Source: Clostridium sp. Marseille-P2415
GTDB taxonomy: Bacteria; Bacillota; Clostridia; Lachnospirales; Lachnospiraceae
Direction: 5' to 3'
NCBI RefSeq assembly: GCF_900155545.1
Contig: NZ_LT732526.1
Coordinates: forward strand, 2,311,639-2,375,638
Length of the DNA: 64,000 bases
The number at the start of each line of letters is the position of its first letter. Position 1 is the first letter of the stretch. The position numbers and the translations under genes are program-made. This document shows positions 1-10,309 of this stretch, piece by piece. The notes below the pieces were generated by a model, which was given only the letters and a program-made list of their open reading frames with translations, searched no databases and was not told where the DNA came from.

Positions 1-582
1 CAAGCCGTGTCTTTTAGCAATCTCAATGACGCTGCTTTTATCGTAACAGCCGTAAATGTCTGCAATATGGATTTCTTCCGGAACAGGTTCTACATTCTGA
101 TTCAAACATTTGTTGATGGCTGACATATCATATTCTTTCAGGTATTCAGAGGATTTTTTTAAAAGTTCATAATACCCGGTAATGCCTCCGCAGTCTTCCG
201 GAATTACATCTCCTTTGAATTTAACGACCTGGGCGTAGTTCTCCTTATAATCTTCTATCACATCTTCTACCTGGATTACATGCTCCCAGTTATCACCAAA
301 ATCATATATATAGGTAAATTTTTTCGTACCGGATACCAGATTGTCAATGGTTTCATCCGTTAATATATATTGAAATTTCTGAGACCTGTCTTCTTCAGCC
401 GGTACTACCCGTACCCCTTCAGAACGGAATTCAAATTGATACAGGTGATCATCGGCCCAGCAAAATGCTGTCTGAATAATCTGGTGCAGTTTCTCAAAGG
501 TAATCCCTTCCGGCACCAGAATCCTTCTCCAAATCGGCGGCTTACTGCCTTTGATCGTGATTTTCAGTTGATATGCTCCCAT
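1..582 (-). CDS. PRiA4 ORF3-like (plasmid pRiA4b ORF-3 family) protein, partial
   Basis: The reading frame is open from the ATG at 580-582 to the window edge, giving 194 N-terminal residues with no stop; the C-terminus lies outside. It begins MGAYQLKITIKGSKPPIWRR and carries YDFGDNWEH near residue 95, the most recognisable motif of the PRiA4/ORF-3 fold (PF07929). The start follows an AGGAGG ribosome site at a spacing of about 8. Members of this family occur on plasmids, in IS1096-type elements and as ordinary chromosomal genes; their biochemical role is not established. The family call is firm and the function unknown. It is transcribed away from the hairpin-rich gap at 583-1325. Confidence 0.85.
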   Translation of the reverse strand, partial: MGAYQLKITIKGSKPPIWRRILVPEGITFEKLHQIIQTAFCWADDHLYQFEFRSEGVRVVPAEEDRSQKFQYILTDETIDNLVSGTKKFTYIYDFGDNWEHVIQVEDVIEDYKENYAQVVKFKGDVIPEDCGGITGYYELLKKSSEYLKEYDMSAINKCLNQNVEPVPEEIHIADIYGCYDKSSVIEIAKRHGL

Positions 583-1325
583 GAAAACGTCCTCCTGTCT
601 CGTATCTTTTGTATCCGTTCTTAAATTGCGGAATGATTTCTTATGTTTCTATTATAATAAGACGCACGTTACAATTTACCACATTTCCTCCTGTTCTGTC
701 CAGTCCATCCCGTTAATTTTTGCAAAGCAGGGGCTATTTTCTGTAATTATGACAGCTTTTTCAGTTTTAACTTCATTTCTTTGTCAAGCGGATATTCGCA
801 ATCCGCTTCGCTACTTGCTCACAGCGTGCCCCGCTCCACCGGGCATAACCGAATAGCAGCTATCGCTGCTTGTCAGGTGGAGCTTGTACTCCACCTGACA
901 CAAGCAAGTCCCCACCCACCACTTAATGCTCTTTGCATTTGAAGTAGGGGACTTACTTGATTCGGTTAAATTAATAGAGGACTGCCCTTCCCCCACAGAA
1001 GGCAATCCTCCGTCACGATCTGAAACCGTCACACTATTTCGTTTCTGCTGTCTGGCAACCCCATGCCAAAATCAAACACGCAAGGTACCCCTTTGCGCTT
1101 CTTACATGGACGATGATACCATCTATTCCCAACAAAGTCAATGATTTTAGTGTATTTTACCAAAAATATCCTTGCATTAAAGAATCATTACTGCAATTTT
1201 TCATACAGATCCGTTCAAAAGTCCCTTTCATACGTACATATTTCAATAAAACATATTTTCATGAAAATTGTGTATACTTTTCATATGAAAGAAATGCTGA
1301 TTATGAATGCGAGGAGAACATCACC
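583..1325. other. 743-bp intergenic gap without a credible gene
   Basis: Between the PRiA4-type gene and spoVAF. Short frames here lack ribosome sites and family resemblance. The middle (783-970) is a hairpin-rich element described separately. The part from 971 to 1325 lies upstream of spoVAF; the spoVAF frame stays open back to 1113, but the only good ribosome site precedes 1326. I could not identify a convincing sporulation-type promoter by eye. Confidence 0.6.
783..970. repeat. Hairpin-chain intergenic element (long form)
   Basis: A run of perfect or near-perfect hairpins: AAGCGGAT/ATCCGCTT (786-808); TGCCC/GGGCA (827-845); AGCAGC/GCTGCT (855-870); TGTCAGGTGGAG/CTCCACCTGACA (871-900); AAGTCCCC/GGGGACTT (906-954). 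The last three are enclosed by TAACCGAAT (846-854) pairing with ATTCGGTTA (960-968), which would make a multi-branched junction. Both ends of the element recur in a 46-bp copy at 3583-3628. It could be a non-autonomous mobile element, an IS200/IS605-type end, or a structured RNA gene; the sequence alone does not decide. Confidence 0.6.
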
Positions 1326-2735
1326 ATGGAATTTTCGAAAAAGCTATCGGATAACATGAATTATTTGAAAGACAGGCTGGATATTAATACGAATTTCGAT
1401 GTAGTATACCGTGTCATACATGTTGCCGGCCGGGAAGCCTGTCTTTACTTTATCGACGGCTTTACAAAGGATGAGGTATGGTTAAAAATTCTTCCAGGTT
1501 TCAATGCGATAAAAGAAGAGGATATGCCTCCTGATGCCCATACTTTTTCCAAAAAATACCTGCCCTACGGAGAAGTGGGTCTTGTTAAAAATGATGAGGA
1601 GATGATAACCCAGCTTTTAATGGGTGTATCCTGCCTGTTTATTGACGGCTATGACACCTGTCTGACCGTCGATTGCCGTACCTACCCCTCCAGAGGAGTG
1701 TCGGAACCGGAGAAGGACAAGGTTTTACGGGGCTCCAGGGATGGATTTGTGGAAACCCTGATCTTCAATACCGCCCTGATCCGCCGGAGAATACGGGATC
1801 CAAAACTCACGGTGGAAATCATGAACACCGGAGAAAGCTCCCATACCGACATTGCCATCTGCTATTTCAAGGGCCGGGTGGATGAAAAGCTTCTTGCCAT
1901 GGTCAAAGAACGCATTAACAAGCTGAAAGTGGATGCCCTGACCATGAACCAGGAAAGCCTTGCGGAATGCCTTTATCCCAATAAATGGTACAATCCGTTT
2001 CCAAAGTTTAAATATTCCGAACGTCCCGACACCGCCGCCGCCTCCATTCTGGAGGGAAACATCATTATTATGGTGGACAACTCTCCCTCTGCCATGATAC
2101 TGCCCTCTTCCGTGTTTGATATCATAGAAGAAGCCGATGACTATTATTTCCCCCCGATTACCGGAACCTACTTACGGCTTTCCCGTTTTATTATTTCGCT
2201 TCTGACCCTGTTTATGACCCCTTTATGGCTGCTGTTCATGCAGAACCCGGAAATGATCCCATCCTGGCTGCAGTTCATCCAGTTGTCCGAGGCGCCTAAG
2301 GTTCCCCTGCTCTTCCAGCTTCTGATTCTGGAATTTGCCATTGACGGACTCAGGCTTGCCGCAGTCAACACCCCAAGTATGCTGACTACGCCGCTCAGCG
2401 TGATCGCCGGTATCGTCCTGGGCGAATATTCCGTAAAATCCGGCTGGTTCAACAGCGAGACCATGCTCTATATGGCCTTTGTGACAATTGCAAATTACTC
2501 CCAATCAAGTTTTGAACTCGGTTATGCCTTTAAATTCATGCGGATGATCATGCTGATCACAACCGCCCTTTTCAACTTCTGGGGATTTATCGGCGGTGCA
2601 GTGCTCTCCCTGTGCGCCATTGTATTCAACAAGACCATCGCCGGAAAGAGTTATATTTACCCGTTGATCCCCTTCCACGTTTCAGAACTGAAAAAGCGTT
2701 TCTTCCGCGGAAGGCTTCCTCACAGGCAAAAGTAA
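1326..2735 (+). CDS. spoVAF: Spore germination protein, SpoVAF/GerA family
   Basis: Predicted 469-residue inner-spore-membrane protein of the GerA A-subunit family. GerA proteins take part in nutrient-triggered germination, and SpoVAF is associated with the SpoVA calcium-dipicolinate channel. The long soluble N-terminal half carries LTVDCRTYPSRGVSEPEKD and RGSRDGFVETLIFNTALIRR, the family core. From about residue 275 there are several hydrophobic segments (for example SLLTLFMTPLWLLF and LFNFWGFIGGAVLSLCAI), ending in a basic tail. I chose ATG 1326 over the earlier in-frame starts because GAGGAG lies 9 bases before it. The SpoVAF call rather than generic GerA rests on the motif wording; no other spoVA gene is nearby. 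Its 3' end overlaps the convergent PHP gene by 16 bases. Confidence 0.85.
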   Translation: MEFSKKLSDNMNYLKDRLDINTNFDVVYRVIHVAGREACLYFIDGFTKDEVWLKILPGFNAIKEEDMPPDAHTFSKKYLPYGEVGLVKNDEEMITQLLMGVSCLFIDGYDTCLTVDCRTYPSRGVSEPEKDKVLRGSRDGFVETLIFNTALIRRRIRDPKLTVEIMNTGESSHTDIAICYFKGRVDEKLLAMVKERINKLKVDALTMNQESLAECLYPNKWYNPFPKFKYSERPDTAAASILEGNIIIMVDNSPSAMILPSSVFDIIEEADDYYFPPITGTYLRLSRFIISLLTLFMTPLWLLFMQNPEMIPSWLQFIQLSEAPKVPLLFQLLILEFAIDGLRLAAVNTPSMLTTPLSVIAGIVLGEYSVKSGWFNSETMLYMAFVTIANYSQSSFELGYAFKFMRMIMLITTALFNFWGFIGGAVLSLCAIVFNKTIAGKSYIYPLIPFHVSELKKRFFRGRLPHRQK

Positions 2736-3571
2736 CCGGATAACAGATGTTTTAAACCTTCCGCCAGCTCTTCCGGCAGCTCCTCATCCCCCGGAAGAAC
2801 CGGCGGCTTCCTGTAAATACCGTGATAATCGCTGCCCCCTGTGACCATGAAACGTCTGCTCCCGGCCACAGCCAATAATTCTGCCCGGACATCCTCCGGG
2901 TTATCATGATGGTAAACTTCAAGGCCATCCAGACATTCTTCTCTTAAAAGGGCATCATAAAGCTGTCCGCTCTTTCTCTTTATTTTCCCAGGATGGGCCA
3001 AAACTGCTTTCCCCCCAGCCTTCTTTATCATAGCGCATACCTGATAAAAACTTCCATACGGGAAACGATCCTCTTCCTCATAGGGAGCTCCCTTTCCAAA
3101 ATAACGGGGCAGGCTCTCCATGATTTCCTCTTTCCTAAGGAGTCCATGGTCAGCCAGGACTCCCAGAAGCTTTGCCCGGTAAAGAGGCCCGCCTCCTGCC
3201 TTTTCGAAAAACTCTTTTTCTTCAATCTCTATTCCAGCCCGCTGCATCCTGCGGATCTGAAGACTGGACCGTTCATTCATCTGTTCCAGAAAACAGTTCG
3301 AATATTGAAGCAATCCCGGATTCTCCGGATCGATCCCATATCCCAGCACATGAAATTTCATTCCCTCCTCTGCCACCGTAAACTCTGCTGCCGGTATATA
3401 AGGAATGCGGTATTTTCTTGACGCTTCTTTTTCTTCTTCAAGGCCCAATATGGTATCATGGTCCGTTATGGCAGCTGCCGTAAGACCCTGTTCCTTTGCC
3501 AGGGAAAAAATCTGCATGATGGTTTCACTTCCGTCAGAAAAACAGGAATGCATATGAAAATCCGCTTTCAT
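2720..3571 (-). CDS. PHP-domain phosphoesterase (YciV/RNase AM-like)
   Basis: 283 residues. The N-terminus has FHMHSCFSDG (the HxH metal pair) and ITDHDT (the DHD motif), followed by YIPAAEFTV and a late HPGK and SDYHG, all in the usual order for a stand-alone PHP hydrolase with a trinuclear metal site. Relatives act as 3',5'-nucleotide phosphatases or 5'-3' exonucleases on short RNA. Substrate cannot be told from sequence. The ATG is preceded by GGAGG at 6 bases, and this ribosome site directly abuts the small hairpin repeat at 3583-3628, so that hairpin would lie in the mRNA leader. Confidence 0.85.
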   Translation of the reverse strand: MKADFHMHSCFSDGSETIMQIFSLAKEQGLTAAAITDHDTILGLEEEKEASRKYRIPYIPAAEFTVAEEGMKFHVLGYGIDPENPGLLQYSNCFLEQMNERSSLQIRRMQRAGIEIEEKEFFEKAGGGPLYRAKLLGVLADHGLLRKEEIMESLPRYFGKGAPYEEEDRFPYGSFYQVCAMIKKAGGKAVLAHPGKIKRKSGQLYDALLREECLDGLEVYHHDNPEDVRAELLAVAGSRRFMVTGGSDYHGIYRKPPVLPGDEELPEELAEGLKHLLSGYFCL

Positions 3572-3582
3572 AAAAGACCTCC

Positions 3583-3628
3583 GTCAAGCGGATATTCGCA
3601 ATCCGCTTCGCTGCCTGATTCGGTTAAA
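3583..3628. repeat. Short copy of the 783-970 element
   Basis: 46 bases: GTCAAGCGGATATTCGCA, ATCCGCTTCGCT, then TGATTCGGTTAAA. The left 30 bases and right 13 bases match the two ends of the 188-bp element at 783-970, without its internal hairpins. The AAGCGGAT/ATCCGCTT stem (3586-3608) is intact. It lies just before the ribosome site of the PHP gene. Confidence 0.75.
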
Positions 3629-3767
3629 CTCCCAAGTTCCAATGGCCCTATTATAAGCTTATCTTGTATAAAGGTCAATAAATTGCCCAATTTCTGGCAT
3701 AGGGCAAGGCAAAAAATAGACATTTCTTCCAATGTATGGTACAAAGTTTCATAAGAAATCCAATATC

Positions 3768-3796
3768 TTGAACTATTAATCCGCGCCGCATATACT
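3768..3796 (+). promoter_or_regulatory. sigma-A type promoter of the MurNAc operon
   Basis: TTGAAC (3768-3773), a 17-base spacer, then TATACT (3791-3796), about 26 bases before the murR start. MurR proteins commonly control their own operon, but I could not define an operator here. Confidence 0.65.
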
Positions 3797-3822
3797 AATA
3801 CCACAACAAAGGGGAAATGAAA

Positions 3823-4758
3823 ATGAAAAGTGTACTGGTTCGATTGCGAGAATACCAAAAAGAGATGAGCGTTGCAGAGGCCGGCGTTGTACGTTACCTG
3901 CTGGACACCCCGGAACAGGCGGTGAAGCTTTCGGTCCACGCTCTGGCGGAAAAAGGATTTTCCTCTTCTTCCACCGTTATCCGGCTATGCCATGAACTTG
4001 GCTTCTCCGGGTACAGGGAAATGAAAGCCGCCCTGATCTGCGAACTGGCCATCCGGCAGGAGAACACCAGGGAAAAAATGGGGGAAATCACGGAGAACGA
4101 TACTCTGGAACAGATCATCGACAAAATTACATATAAAAACATCGCATCCTTAGAAGATACCAGAAATTTAACCGATTTATCCGTCATGAAAAGCTGCGTT
4201 GACCGCTTGTGCCAGTGCCGCACCGTCTGCTTATTCGGAATCGGCTCATCCCTTCTGGTGGCCCGGGATGCCTACCTAAAATTCCTCCGGATCAACAAGC
4301 CCTGCATCTTAAATGATGACTGGCATTCCCAGCTTTTGCAGGCCCGTAACATGAGCCGGGATGATTTGGGACTGATGATCTCCTATTCCGGCAGGACCAT
4401 GGAAATGATCGAGTGCGCCAGGACCATGCAGCAGGTAGGGGCGAAATTCATCCTGATCACCCGTTTTGCCGTATCACCGCTTTCGGAAATGGCGGATTAT
4501 AACCTTTATGTGGCTGCCAATGAATCCACCTTTCGGAGCGGTGCCATGGGAAGCAGGATCAGCCAGTTAAACATCATTGATATTCTGTATACCGCATACG
4601 CCAACCGCAACAGCGAATATTCCCTTACCCAGTGGCGGAAAACACACATTTCCAAGAAAAATCCGTCGTATTTTGAACATTTCGACGAAGCGTATAATGA
4701 GGAGGAACTCAATCATGGTAGACTTAAGCAAGATGACAACAGAAAGCCGCAATCCTGA
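3823..4758 (+). CDS. murR: MurR/RpiR family transcriptional regulator
   Basis: 311 residues. N-terminal RpiR helix-turn-helix (about residues 1-75, with KGFSSSSTVIRLCHELGFSG) and C-terminal SIS sugar-phosphate-binding domain (about 125-260, with LFGIGSSLLVARDAY and ISYSGRTMEMIE). As first gene of a MurNAc operon it most likely senses MurNAc-6-phosphate. Two ATGs are possible. I use 3823 because the GGGG ribosome site ends only two bases before the ATG at 3817 but sits about 8 bases before 3823. The 3' end overlaps murQ by 44 bases in another frame. Confidence 0.85.
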   Translation: MKSVLVRLREYQKEMSVAEAGVVRYLLDTPEQAVKLSVHALAEKGFSSSSTVIRLCHELGFSGYREMKAALICELAIRQENTREKMGEITENDTLEQIIDKITYKNIASLEDTRNLTDLSVMKSCVDRLCQCRTVCLFGIGSSLLVARDAYLKFLRINKPCILNDDWHSQLLQARNMSRDDLGLMISYSGRTMEMIECARTMQQVGAKFILITRFAVSPLSEMADYNLYVAANESTFRSGAMGSRISQLNIIDILYTAYANRNSEYSLTQWRKTHISKKNPSYFEHFDEAYNEEELNHGRLKQDDNRKPQS

Positions 4759-5620
4759 TACCATGGATCTAGACACCATGACACCCTTAGAACTGGTGAC
4801 AGCCATGAACCGGGAAGACCGGAAGGTGGCGGAGGCAGTGGAAAAAGTCCTGCCCCAGACCGCCAAAGCGGTGGAATGGGTCTGTGAGGCATTTGAGGCC
4901 GGAGGCCGGCTCATCTACATGGGAGCCGGAACCAGCGGAAGGCTCGGTATCTTAGACAGTTCGGAATGCCCTCCCACCTTTGGGGTGGATCCGGGTATGG
5001 TCATCGGCCTGATCGCCGGAGGGGACGGGGCCATAAGGCAGGCCGTGGAAGGAGCCGAGGACTCTGAGACTCTTGGCGTCGAAGATTTAAAGGCCCTGTC
5101 CTTATCCCGGAAAGATGTGGTGGTGGGCATTGCTGCCAGCGGAAGGACGCCCTATGTATCGGCTGCCTTAGGCTATGCAAAAAGCATAGGCTGCCGGACC
5201 GTAGCCATAGCCTGCAATGAGGGAAGCCTCATCGGAAAATCTGCAGACTTGTCCATTGAACCGGTGGTGGGACCGGAAGTGCTGACCGGCAGCACCCGCT
5301 TAAAAGCCGGAACCGCACAGAAGATGATACTTAACATGATCAGCACCGGAGCCATGGTCGGCATCGGAAAAGCATATCAGAATCTGATGGTAGATGTGGT
5401 ACAGAGCAATGAGAAGCTGCGTACCCGGGCAGAAAACATCCTGATGGCTGCCGCTGAAATAGAACGGGATGAGGCCAGAAGGCTTTTAGACGAAGCAGGA
5501 GGAAGCGTGAAGCTGGCCATAGCCATGAAGCGAATGGGCGCAGAGCCAAAAGAAGCGGAAGCGAAATTAAAGGAATCCCGCGGGCATATCCGTGCATGTG
5601 TGAAAAGGACTCCTGAATAA
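4715..5620 (+). CDS. murQ: N-acetylmuramic acid 6-phosphate etherase
   Basis: 301 residues. MurQ removes the D-lactyl ether from MurNAc-6-phosphate, giving GlcNAc-6-phosphate and D-lactate in the cytoplasm. The SIS core is clear: YMGAGTSGRLGILDSSECPP near residue 70, then AGGDGAIRQAVEGAEDS, GIAASGRTPYV and GSTRLKAGTAQK. ATG 4715 is chosen because GAGGAGG lies just before it and MVDLSKMTTESRN is the typical MurQ N-terminus. Translation is probably coupled to murR, whose last 14 codons it overlaps. Confidence 0.95.
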   Translation: MVDLSKMTTESRNPDTMDLDTMTPLELVTAMNREDRKVAEAVEKVLPQTAKAVEWVCEAFEAGGRLIYMGAGTSGRLGILDSSECPPTFGVDPGMVIGLIAGGDGAIRQAVEGAEDSETLGVEDLKALSLSRKDVVVGIAASGRTPYVSAALGYAKSIGCRTVAIACNEGSLIGKSADLSIEPVVGPEVLTGSTRLKAGTAQKMILNMISTGAMVGIGKAYQNLMVDVVQSNEKLRTRAENILMAAAEIERDEARRLLDEAGGSVKLAIAMKRMGAEPKEAEAKLKESRGHIRACVKRTPE

Positions 5621-5658
5621 ACATAATGTAATTCATTTCAAATATGGAGGTGTCTATT

Positions 5659-7095
5659 ATGACAAATGAAGCATTGGTTCAAAAAATCCTGGAACTATCG
5701 GGAGGGAAAGAAAACGTGGCAGCCGCGGCCAGCTGCATGACACGCCTTCGCTTAAAGGTAAAGGACCCGGATCAGGTGCAGGCGGAGGAACTGAAAGGGC
5801 TTTCAGGAGTTCTTGGCCTGGTTTCAAACGGAATTGATGTACAGGTGGTGGTCGGACCCGGTAAAGCCAGAAAGCTCATGGATATCTGCATCGGTATGGG
5901 GATCCCAGGCGAGCCTGACGGCAAAGGGCTCTCCACCAATGTCTCCTGGCAGGAAAACAAAGAAGCGTTAAAGGCCGGCCAGAAAGGCAGCGGGCTAAAG
6001 AGCGGCATACGGGTCATCTCCGATATCTTTATTCCAATGATTCCGGCTATCATTGCAGCCGGATTATGCAACGGTGTGGCCAATATCATCGGCCAGGGCG
6101 TGGATGCGCAGATATTAGCAGGCAGCTTCTGGACCCTTCCCGTCACCATACTGAAGCTGTTCGGCGGCGCATTTCTCGGTTATTTTGCCATTTACACCGG
6201 TATTAATGCAGCAAAAAGCTTTGGAGCGACGCCTGCCCTGGGCGGCATGATCGGCTCCATGAGCATTATGTCACAGATAACGGACATTTCAAAACTCTTT
6301 GGTCTTTACAATGAGCAGATTCCAAACAGCTCTACACTGATAAGCGGCAAGGGCGGGATCATCGGCGTAATCGTCGGCGTCTGGGTGCTTTCCAAAGTGG
6401 AACGCTGGGTGCGCAGGCACGTTCCCGATGTCCTTGACATCATGCTGACCGGCTTTTTAAGCATTCTGATAACCGGAACCCTGTTTGTACTGGTACTGAT
6501 GCCGGCTGCCGGCTTTTTATCCGACGGTCTGGTCCGGGCTTTATCCCTCCTTGTAAATTCCACGAATCCGGTTGTCAGCGTTCTGTCCGGTTACATCATG
6601 TCAGCCGTGTTCCTTCCCCTGGTCCTTTTGGGACTGCATCATGGGCTGGTTCCCATTTATGCGGTCCAGCTGGAACAGATGGGCGGAGTCTCCTTATTCC
6701 CGGTCCTGGCTATGGCAGGTGCAGGGCAGGTGGGTGCGGCCATTGCCATCTATCTGAAAGCCAAACGAAGCGGAAACAAACGCTTAAAGAGCATCATCAT
6801 CGGTGCGCTGCCATCCGGATTTTTAGGCATCGGGGAACCCCTCATTTATGGGGTCACTCTTCCCCTCGGCAAGCCTTTCATAACTGCAGGATTAGGAGCC
6901 GGCTTCGGCGGCGCCTATGTGATGCTGATGCATGTAAAGAGCATTGCCTGGAGCCCTTCCGGCCTGTTAGCCATTCCGATCATGAGCAGCCCGGTTAACA
7001 TGCTCCATTATTTTCTGGGTCTGGTGATCGCATACATTGCCGGATTTATCATCACCGGCCTGTTTATTAAGGAGGACGAAGTTGCAAAAGCCTGA
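5659..7095 (+). CDS. murP: PTS MurNAc-type EIIBC component
   Basis: 478 residues. An N-terminal EIIB domain carries the phospho-acceptor Cys26 in SCMTRLRLKV; a long EIIC domain from about residue 105 has repeated membrane segments and the glucose-superfamily motif GFLGIGEPLIYGVTLP. There is no EIIA domain, so phosphate must come from a EIIA encoded elsewhere, as for E. coli MurP. Position between murQ and mupG supports MurNAc or a MurNAc disaccharide as substrate; sequence alone would also allow another sugar of the glucose superfamily. ATG 5659 follows GGAGGTG; the ATG 15 bases upstream overlaps that ribosome site. Confidence 0.85.
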   Translation: MTNEALVQKILELSGGKENVAAAASCMTRLRLKVKDPDQVQAEELKGLSGVLGLVSNGIDVQVVVGPGKARKLMDICIGMGIPGEPDGKGLSTNVSWQENKEALKAGQKGSGLKSGIRVISDIFIPMIPAIIAAGLCNGVANIIGQGVDAQILAGSFWTLPVTILKLFGGAFLGYFAIYTGINAAKSFGATPALGGMIGSMSIMSQITDISKLFGLYNEQIPNSSTLISGKGGIIGVIVGVWVLSKVERWVRRHVPDVLDIMLTGFLSILITGTLFVLVLMPAAGFLSDGLVRALSLLVNSTNPVVSVLSGYIMSAVFLPLVLLGLHHGLVPIYAVQLEQMGGVSLFPVLAMAGAGQVGAAIAIYLKAKRSGNKRLKSIIIGALPSGFLGIGEPLIYGVTLPLGKPFITAGLGAGFGGAYVMLMHVKSIAWSPSGLLAIPIMSSPVNMLHYFLGLVIAYIAGFIITGLFIKEDEVAKA

Positions 7096-8137
7096 ACGTT
7101 TTGGCCGTTCGGCCTATGTAAGCTGTTTTGATTCCATGAGGGAGAGCCTTTCCGGGCTCTCCCGGGGCCTTCTGTTCACATCCTTTCATATCAGTGAGGA
7201 ATTCGGGCCGGATTACAGTGAAAAAGCGCGGGAAATGTGCCGGTTCCTCTTAAAACAGGGATATGAGATCATTGGAGATGTATCCCCCAAAACCCTGGAA
7301 CAATTTGGTTCCCCGGATATCCTGTCATTTGCAAAGGAAATGGGTATCTCCATCCTGCGGCTGGATTACGGCTTTCCGGCTGATGAAATCAGAGCCATTG
7401 CAAAGCATATCCCCATCGCGGTCAATGCCAGCACAAAGGATCACCGGCTGGCCTGTGAAATCGCAGGCGAGGGAGGCAGTGTTTATGCCATCCACAATTT
7501 CTATCCCCGGCCGGAGACTGGCCTTGATGAACCCTTCTTCCAGTCCACGAACCAGAAGCTTCACGACGCAGGGGTACGGGTTCTGGCCTTTGTGCCGGGA
7601 GATGAAGCTCTGCGGGGCCCGGTTTTTTCCGGACTTCCCACCCTGGAAAAGCACCGGGGTCTGCCTCCCTACGTCTGCTACGCCGATTTATGCCGGCCGG
7701 AGAACAGGCTTTACGGGATACTCACCGGAGATCCCGGTCTCTCGGCCCCGCAGGCTGCCCTGATCGGGGAATACCTCCATACCGGTACTCTGAGCATTCC
7801 TGCGGTCCTTCATCCGGGTTTTGAAGGCTTCTTCGGATGTACCTTTACCATACGTCCTGACAGCCCCTCCTGGCTTGCCCGCCTTCAGGAAAGCCAGGAA
7901 TACAGTTCACCAGGAGAGGAAACAGTCCCTTGCAACTGCATTGCAAGGACAAAGGGATCCATTACCATGGACAACCGGCTCTACGGACGTTATTCCGGAG
8001 AGATCCAGCTGTTAAACAAAGACTTTCCGGCCGATGAACGGGTCAATGTCATCGGACACGTTCCGGCCGGATATGAACTTTTATTCGGCTGTCTGGAGCG
8101 GGGAGGTAAAATAAAGCTTACCCGGCCTTCCACTTGA
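7082..8137 (+). CDS. mupG: MupG-type 6-phospho-N-acetylmuramidase (DUF871)
   Basis: 351 residues with a DUF871 TIM-barrel N-terminus (FTSFHISEEFG, IGDVSPKTLEQFG, LRLDYGF, NASTKD, HNFYPRPETGLD) and a C-terminal cyclophilin-like domain. Characterised MupG splits intracellular MurNAc-6P-GlcNAc. I place the start at TTG 7082: AAGGAGG sits 6 bases upstream, whereas the ATG at 7037 lies deep inside murP and would add a tail unlike the family. It overlaps the murP end by 14 bases. Together with murP and murQ it completes a route from imported MurNAc disaccharide to GlcNAc-6P. Confidence 0.85.
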   Translation: MQKPERFGRSAYVSCFDSMRESLSGLSRGLLFTSFHISEEFGPDYSEKAREMCRFLLKQGYEIIGDVSPKTLEQFGSPDILSFAKEMGISILRLDYGFPADEIRAIAKHIPIAVNASTKDHRLACEIAGEGGSVYAIHNFYPRPETGLDEPFFQSTNQKLHDAGVRVLAFVPGDEALRGPVFSGLPTLEKHRGLPPYVCYADLCRPENRLYGILTGDPGLSAPQAALIGEYLHTGTLSIPAVLHPGFEGFFGCTFTIRPDSPSWLARLQESQEYSSPGEETVPCNCIARTKGSITMDNRLYGRYSGEIQLLNKDFPADERVNVIGHVPAGYELLFGCLERGGKIKLTRPST

Positions 8138-8181
8138 TTTCTTTCCTTCCCTATAATACAATAGAGGGCAAGGAGGATGCT

Positions 8182-8586
8182 ATGAAAATCGTTATTATTG
8201 ACGGGCAGGGCGGAAAAATGGGACAGTCCGTCATCGCCCAGCTGAAAAAATCCCATCCCGAGCTTCGGATCACTGCCATCGGGACCAACTCCATCGCTAC
8301 TTCCGCCATGCTGAAGGCAGGAGCTGACGCAGGTGCAACCGGCGAGAATCCCGTTATCGTGGCCAGCCGTGATGCCGATATCATCATCGGCCCCATTGGG
8401 ATCGTCATTGCCGACTCCCTGTTAGGAGAGATCACCCCTGTCATGGCAGAAGCCATTGGCAAAAGCCGTGCCTATAAGATCCTCATACCGGTGAATAAAT
8501 GCAATCATTATGTGGTAGGCTGTGAAAACCTGACCCTTTCGGAATCCATTGTCCTGGTAATCAAACAGGTGGAGAATCTTTTATGA
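8182..8586 (+). CDS. DUF3842 family protein
   Basis: 134 residues; MKIVIIDGQGGKMGQSVIAQL looks like a Rossmann-type nucleotide-binding start, followed by IGTNSIATSAMLKAGADAGA and a conserved PVNKCNHYVVG near the end. This is the small clostridial DUF3842 family, with no known function. It starts 44 bases after mupG behind AAGGAGG and is probably the last gene of the MurNAc operon, ending in the terminator at 8566-8604. A link to MurNAc metabolism is only positional. Confidence 0.8.
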   Translation: MKIVIIDGQGGKMGQSVIAQLKKSHPELRITAIGTNSIATSAMLKAGADAGATGENPVIVASRDADIIIGPIGIVIADSLLGEITPVMAEAIGKSRAYKILIPVNKCNHYVVGCENLTLSESIVLVIKQVENLL

Positions 8587-8604
8587 TCTCCACCTGTTTG
8601 TTTA
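8566..8604 (+). terminator. Rho-independent terminator of the MurNAc operon
   Basis: CAGGTGGAGA (8566-8575) pairs perfectly with TCTCCACCTG (8587-8596) around a loop that includes the DUF3842 stop codon, followed by TTTGTTTA. The stem begins inside the coding sequence. Confidence 0.8.
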
Positions 8605-8607
8605 TGA

Positions 8608-8783
8608 GGAAGTTCGATTCGCCTCCGGCTCACCGAACGGCTGATTTACTAAATTCAGGCTGCGCTCCGCTTGCATTCATTAAGGAAATAATACCAAGGA
8701 AGTTCGATTCGCCCTCCGGCTCATCGAACGGCTGATTTCCTAAACTCAGGCCGCGCTTCGCTTGCCTTCATTAAGGAAATCAT
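8608..8783. repeat. Two tandem 85-bp structured repeats (family 2)
   Basis: Copy A 8608-8690 and copy B 8698-8783, period 90. Shared order: GGAAGTTCGATTCG, a CCTCCGGCTC loop, CGAACGGCTGATTT, a variable middle CTCAGGC/TTCAGGC plus CGCT-rich patch, then TTCATTAAGGAAAT. TTCGAT/ATCGAA arms form an inner hairpin and CTGATTTCC can pair with the terminal GGAAATCA. A third, more diverged copy lies at 15762-15847. The pair fills the gap between the convergent DUF3842 gene and guaB. Confidence 0.8.
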
Positions 8784-8785
8784 GC

Positions 8786-10261
<1,476 letters not shown>

Positions 10262-10309
10262 TTATTCTTATTAATATTACTAATAAGCCTTTTCGCTTGT
10301 TAGTTACAT

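Noticed and set aside
811-1144. Short frames in the gap before spoVAF
   Set aside because: They run across perfect hairpins on both strands and have no ribosome sites.
1113-1325. Extended N-terminus of SpoVAF
   Set aside because: 71 extra residues unlike the family and no ribosome site before 1113; GAGGAG supports 1326.
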